A DNA stretch of 49,608 nucleotides from Welwitschia mirabilis (Eukaryota; Gnetophyta; Gnetopsida; Welwitschiales), in NCBI GenBank assembly GCA_051453625.1, contig JBOZIK010000001.1, positions 45,027,504 through 45,077,111 on the forward strand. The letters are read 5' to 3'. How positions within the stretch are numbered: position 1 is the first letter of the stretch; the number at the start of each line of letters is the position of its first letter. Of the stretch, positions 46,021 through 49,608 are shown one piece after another. The position numbers and the translations under genes are program-made. The notes below the pieces were generated by a model. That model did not search any database. It was not told where the DNA came from and saw only the letters and a program-made list of their open reading frames with translations.

Positions 46021-46800
46021 TTAAGCCTATCGAAAGTAGTTTAATAAGATTCATTCCATTCAAATTTGATATCTTTTTCTAGTAATGAGTGAAGGTGTTT
46101 ACAAATAGAAGCATAATTACTAATGAACTGATAATAAAAACAACAATGAATAAAGAAAGATCAGACTTGTTTAAAATTTGTAGGAGGACTAAGATTTTGA
46201 ATAATACTAAATTTAAAAGCACCCATCTTAATCCCCTCCCAAGATATGTGGTGACCTAAAAAAATGCCATTTGCTACAAGAAAATGACTCTTTTCCCAAC
46301 TCAAGTGGAGGGTACTAATAATGCATTGATTAAAGACTTTCTCTAAATGATCTAAGATCTACTCAAAATTTTTGACATAGATAGAGAGGTCATCCATGAA
46401 AATCTTAATGAAATCTTCAAGAATATCAGAAAAAATACCTATCATAGCATGCTAAAAGGTATCAAGAGCATTACAAATTCTAAAAGACATGCATCTAAAG
46501 GTAAAGGTATCAAAAAGAGAAGTGAAAGTAGTTTTAGATTGTTCCTCAAGGGCAATGCAAATTTGATTGTAACTACTATAACTATCAAGAAAATAATAAA
46601 ATCTCTCTAAATTCTATCAAAAATTTGATCAAGAAAAGGTAAAGGACAATGGTTTTTTTTGGTTACCTCATTTAGTTTTTAGAAGTCTATACAAATACAC
46701 CATTTTCCACCCTTTTTAGATACTATCGTCAAGGGGCTAACCCACTCACTATCAATAATGGAGTAAATGATTTCAGCATCTATAAGAATGACAAAAGAGA
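46020..46800 (-). pseudogene. Ty3/gypsy reverse transcriptase (left pol copy)
   Basis: RT palm and fingers. On the minus strand, DAEIIYSIIDSEWVSPLTIV with SKKGGKWCICIDF (46670-46790) matches DAGIIYPISDSEWVSPVQVV and the CIDYRKLN motif. Then FRCMSFRICNAL corresponds to RRMPFGLCNAP. IFSDILEDFIKIFMDDLSIY carries the catalytic F-M-D-D at 46389-46400 with both Asp present. HLEKVFNQC, LHLSWEKSHFL and GHHISWEGIKM complete the conserved order. Stops occur at former Trp/Tyr/Gln positions. The N-terminal edge is at the 46.8-47.3 kb insertion, which separates it from its protease. Non-functional because of stops, although the active site survives. Confidence 0.9.
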
Positions 46801-47300
46801 TTAGACTAACTAAAGAATGATAAAAGACCATCGTCCACCCCATCATCTAGACGTCAGCGCAGACAACATCATCAACTGGTTAATAACATTTTACATGCAG
46901 TTCACAGGCAGTTAAACTGGAGTAGATAAGAACCTCTAACAATTAGTCAGTATCGTCTACTATATCATCTAGATGATCAGATGAATGATATTGTTTTCTC
47001 ATACTTTTATCGAATGTTCACCCAAGTTGTTTTCACTTTATTGTGACTTTTCTTTGCATGTTAGCTAAGGTTTTTCCTGTATCTTTCTATTAGTTTCCTT
47101 TCCTTTTTTTTATATAAATAAAGGGTCTCCTCCTCGATTCCTAATCATCTTTAACAGTACCCGATATACTCGTGACAAGGTTGGTTTTATTTCTTCCTCC
47201 ACACTTAAATAATTGCCTAAATCTTTTTCAGCTGCATCAAACACTAGTATTAAAAATTATTTATTTTCAGAATGACACTTTATCAATTTGGTTCTTGTAT
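46801..47300 (+). repeat. LTR-like fragment inserted between protease and RT
   Basis: It breaks the expected protease-to-RT linker of the minus-strand pol. On the + strand it has LTR texture: ATCATCTAGATGAT palindrome at 46964-46977, a strong TATATAAATA near 47111-47120, then GGGTCTCCTCCTCGATTCC and GATATACTCGTGACAAGG. These resemble the TATA-proximal part of the TGTTG...CAACA LTRs read from their minus strand (CTCCTCATC..CATACTCATGATAGG). Termini and target duplication were not found, so it could be a solo-LTR fragment or a recombination junction. Confidence 0.5.
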
Positions 47301-47307
47301 TTATGAT

Positions 47308-47650
47308 TCAATGGGATGTCGTACATAAAGCTCTACCTAGAAGTAGGGGGTATTCACCATGATGCTTGACTTCTAAAATAACTACATCAATTGGGTAGAA
47401 AGCTTCCTCTATTTGAATAACCAAATTATTTATCACACCTAAAGGTTTCTTCACAGATGTATCGGCTAGCTCCAAGATAATGTATGTAGGTTCTACTCTT
47501 TCTTCTAACCTAAGACATTGACAGATGTGTAAGGGCATAATATTGACACTAGATCTTATGTCTATTAAGGCTTTCTTAATTCTATGGTTCCCCTCTAAAG
47601 TGATACTAATGATTGCTGCACCTAGATCTTTAAACTTTCGACACTTTTTG
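47308..47650 (-). pseudogene. Ty3/gypsy aspartic protease (left pol copy)
   Basis: Protease of the pol polyprotein. On the minus strand, GAAIISITLEGNHRIKKALI leads to DIRSSVNIMPLHICQCL at 47562 downward. The family has DLGASVN-x-(M/L)P, so the active-site Gly is Arg (GGA to AGA), which should abolish activity. Then LELADTSVKKPLGVINNLVI, FYPIDVVILEV and EYPLLLGRALCTTS match the LQLADRS.K.P.G.VEDVLV, FPVDFVVLD and PLILGRPFL blocks. The frame is open with no stop over the last 76 codons. The 46.8-47.3 kb insertion follows. The DI.SSVN variant differs from the DFGASVN protease at 17 kb, so these are separate lineages or copies. Confidence 0.87.
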
Positions 47651-47897
47651 GAAACTGAGTTGCTAAGAGATTGAGCTAGGAAGACTTTACTAGGGATGGT
47701 TTATTTTTTTTCCTTCTTATTAAATCTTTCTATAGGTTAGAGTATTTGGAATTCTCTTGCAAAGTTTCCAAAAAGATAAGTTGATGCTCACATTTTGCAT
47801 TAAGGCTTTTAAATGATCATCAAAGATGGGGTTTGTGTTTAGCTTATCAAGCCATGAGGTAGCAGGTTTTTTTGTGAAGGGTCTTTCTTTTTGTTGC
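47651..47897. other. Region upstream of the protease, no gene assigned
   Basis: Probably the gag-protease linker of the same minus-strand element, too short and AT-rich to read with confidence. It ends in the 100-N gap 47898-47997. Confidence 0.35.
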
Positions 47898-47997
47898 NNN
47901 NNNNNNNNNNNNNNNNNNNNNNNNNNNNNNNNNNNNNNNNNNNNNNNNNNNNNNNNNNNNNNNNNNNNNNNNNNNNNNNNNNNNNNNNNNNNNNNNN

Positions 47998-48500
47998 GAT
48001 GGAGAAAATATTTAAGTTGGTGAAAGGTCTAATGTTGTGGTGTTTTCATGGTTATAAGATAGTTCATAATGTTGACATACCATGGAGAAGGATGAAAAGA
48101 AGAAACAACAAAAAGGTACTCGTTAGGAAAGGAATCATCAATGAGAATGTCATCTAGAGGAGAAGGAAGTCGAGACAAATGATTGGCAATAGAATTGTGC
48201 TTCCCTGCTTTATCTATGATGGTCAAATTGAATTCTTAAATAAGAAGAATCCATCTAATTAAACAAGCACTAGAATCTTTCTTAGTCATAAGGTAATGAA
48301 TGACAGCATGGTCGATATAAACATCTGTATGAAAGCCTAAAAGATAGTGTCTAAGAGAATCAAGGAAAAAGATAATGGCAAGCATCTCTTTTTTTATAGT
48401 GGTATAATTATTCTGAGCTCTAGACAATGAGTTACTATTATAAGATATAACTTTAAAATCATTCTCATACTTTTGTCAAATAACCACACCCATGGGAAAG
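47998..48500 (-). pseudogene. Second Athila-like RNase H and linker (right pol copy)
   Basis: Same family as 45.4-46.0 kb. The minus strand reads SRAQNNYTTIKKEMLAIIFF, where the TTEKE Glu is altered (T-I-K-K-E); LRHYLLGFHTDVYIDHAVIH, where the YTDH motif reads YIDH; LIRWILLI, then TIIDKAGKHNSIANHLSRLP. It ends with MKTPQH and a LKYFLH-like tail at the gap. The equivalent point in the left copy is ~45440. No integrase follows before the protease of the left copy, so the 3' half of this copy is missing or hidden in the gap. Confidence 0.85.
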
Positions 48501-49608
48501 TTACTAGCATCACACATAAGCTTAAAGTCAAGTTCCCAATCGAGTCTCATTACTAAAGGAGCATAAGATAATTTACATTTAAGCCTATCAAAAGCAAGTT
48601 TATGAGATTCATTTCATTTGAATTTTTCATATTTCTCTAGTAATAAGTGAAGGGGTTTATAAATAGAAGCATAACCAAGAATAAAATGATGGTAAAAACC
48701 ATAATGACAAAAGAAATATCAGACCTGTTTAACATTTGTAGGGGAACTAAGATTTTGAATGATATTAACTTTAGAAACATCCATCTAAATCCTCTCCTAA
48801 GAAATATGGGGACCTAAAACAATGACACTCTCTATAAGAAAATAACTCTTTTCCCAACCCAAGTGGAGGCCACTATAAATGCATTGATCTAAAACTTTCT
48901 CTAAATGATCTAAAATTTGTTTAAAAGTTTTGGCATAGATAGAGAAGTTATCAATGAAAATCTCAATGGAATCCTCAAGCATATCAGAAAAGATACCCAT
49001 CATAGCNNNNNNNNNNNNNNNNNNNNNNNNNNNNNNNNNNNNNNNNNNNNNNNNNNNNNNNNNNNNNNNNNNNNNNNNNNNNNNNNNNNNNNNNNNNNNN
49101 NNNNNNGGTTTATAAATAGAAGCATAACCAAGAATAAAATGATGATAAAAACCATAATGACAAAAGAAATACCAGACCTATTTAACATTTGTAGGGGAAC
49201 TAAGATTTTGAATGATATCAACTTTAGAAACATCCATCTAAATCCTCTCCTAAGAAATATGGGGATCTAAAAGAATGACACTCTCTATAAGAAAATAACT
49301 CTTTTCCCAACCCAAGTGGAGGCCACTATAAATGCATTAATCTAAGACTTTCTCTAAATGATCTAAAATTTCTTTAAAAGTTTTGGCATAGATAGAGAAG
49401 TTATCAATGAAAATCTCAATGGAATCCTCAAGCATATCAGAAAAGATATCCATCATAGCATCTTAAAAAGTACCAGGAGCATTGCAAAGTCTAAAAGGCA
49501 TGTGTCTAAAAGGCAAAGATATCAAAGAGAGAAGTGAAAATAGTTTTACCTTGGTTCTCAGTGGTAATGCAAACCTAATTGTAACCGCTATAACCATCAA
49601 GAAAACAG
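48501..49608 (-). pseudogene. Second Athila-like reverse transcriptase (right pol copy)
   Basis: RT fragment, same family and direction as the left copy. MMGIFSDMLEDSIEIFIDNF carries F-I-D-N where F-M-D-D is expected (48950-48961), so the second catalytic Asp is Asn (GAC to AAC). HLEKVLDQC, LHLGWEKSYFLI and VIVLGPHIS follow. The 353-bp block 48654-49006 recurs at 49107-49459 on the other side of a 100-N gap, with the same length and few differences, so the apparent duplication of the palm is probably an assembly artefact. The N-terminal half lies beyond the right edge. Confidence 0.85.

Overview
The window is nuclear DNA of a flowering plant: AT-rich, repeat-dense and probably heterochromatic. 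It carries no intact host gene, tRNA, rRNA or CRISPR array that I can see. Everything recognisable is a decayed LTR retrotransposon. The plant assignment rests on a SIRE/Maximus-type Ty1/copia element (Met-tRNA-type primer site, AAAG-rich polypurine tract, UBN2-like gag), on Athila-type and Tat-type Ty3/gypsy gag, protease, RT and integrase, and on an accessory ORF family typical of plant retroelements. There are eighteen N gaps, and several are flanked by near-identical sequence, so local copy numbers need care.

Layout. 1-13.9 kb: a minus-strand series of long LTR-like units (L) and internal segments (X), read on the + axis as L-L-X-L-X-L. It looks like a non-autonomous, LARD-like family. 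Both X segments keep traces of the same unrecognised reading frame. 13.9-16.4 kb: AT-rich spacer with one more complex island. 16.4-21.6 kb: a minus-strand Athila-like element with LTR, primer site, leader, gag, protease and the start of RT, truncated before the RT core. 21.9-24.6 kb: two minus-strand coding remnants I cannot identify. 25.3-27.3 kb: ~75-bp tandem repeats ahead of a + strand gag-like ORF remnant. 28.07-28.87 kb: Ty3/gypsy integrase (Tat-like). 28.88-31.28 kb: two LTRs of one family separated by only 60 bp. 31.8-32.9 kb: a long decayed accessory ORF just upstream (minus strand) of those LTRs.

35.6-49.6 kb: a nested structure. A minus-strand Athila-like pol (protease 47.3-47.65, RT 46.0-46.8, RNase H 45.7-46.0, integrase 44.5-45.6) is interrupted at the integrase C-terminus by a + strand copia element (LTRs 36336-37667 and 43008-44499). 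The missing integrase tail resumes at 35640-35789. The copia has gag and a protease segment but no integrase core, RT or RNase H. In that place it holds a tandemly duplicated accessory ORF ending in a poly-glutamate tail. A second Athila-like RT/RNase H copy runs off the right edge.

The most interesting feature is the accessory ORF. What looks like the same domain family (the 'putative plant transposon protein' type) appears in two unrelated LTR families. Each copy lies between the coding region and the polypurine tract next to the 3' LTR. Most disabling changes read as C-to-T or G-to-A, as expected from long-term cytosine methylation.
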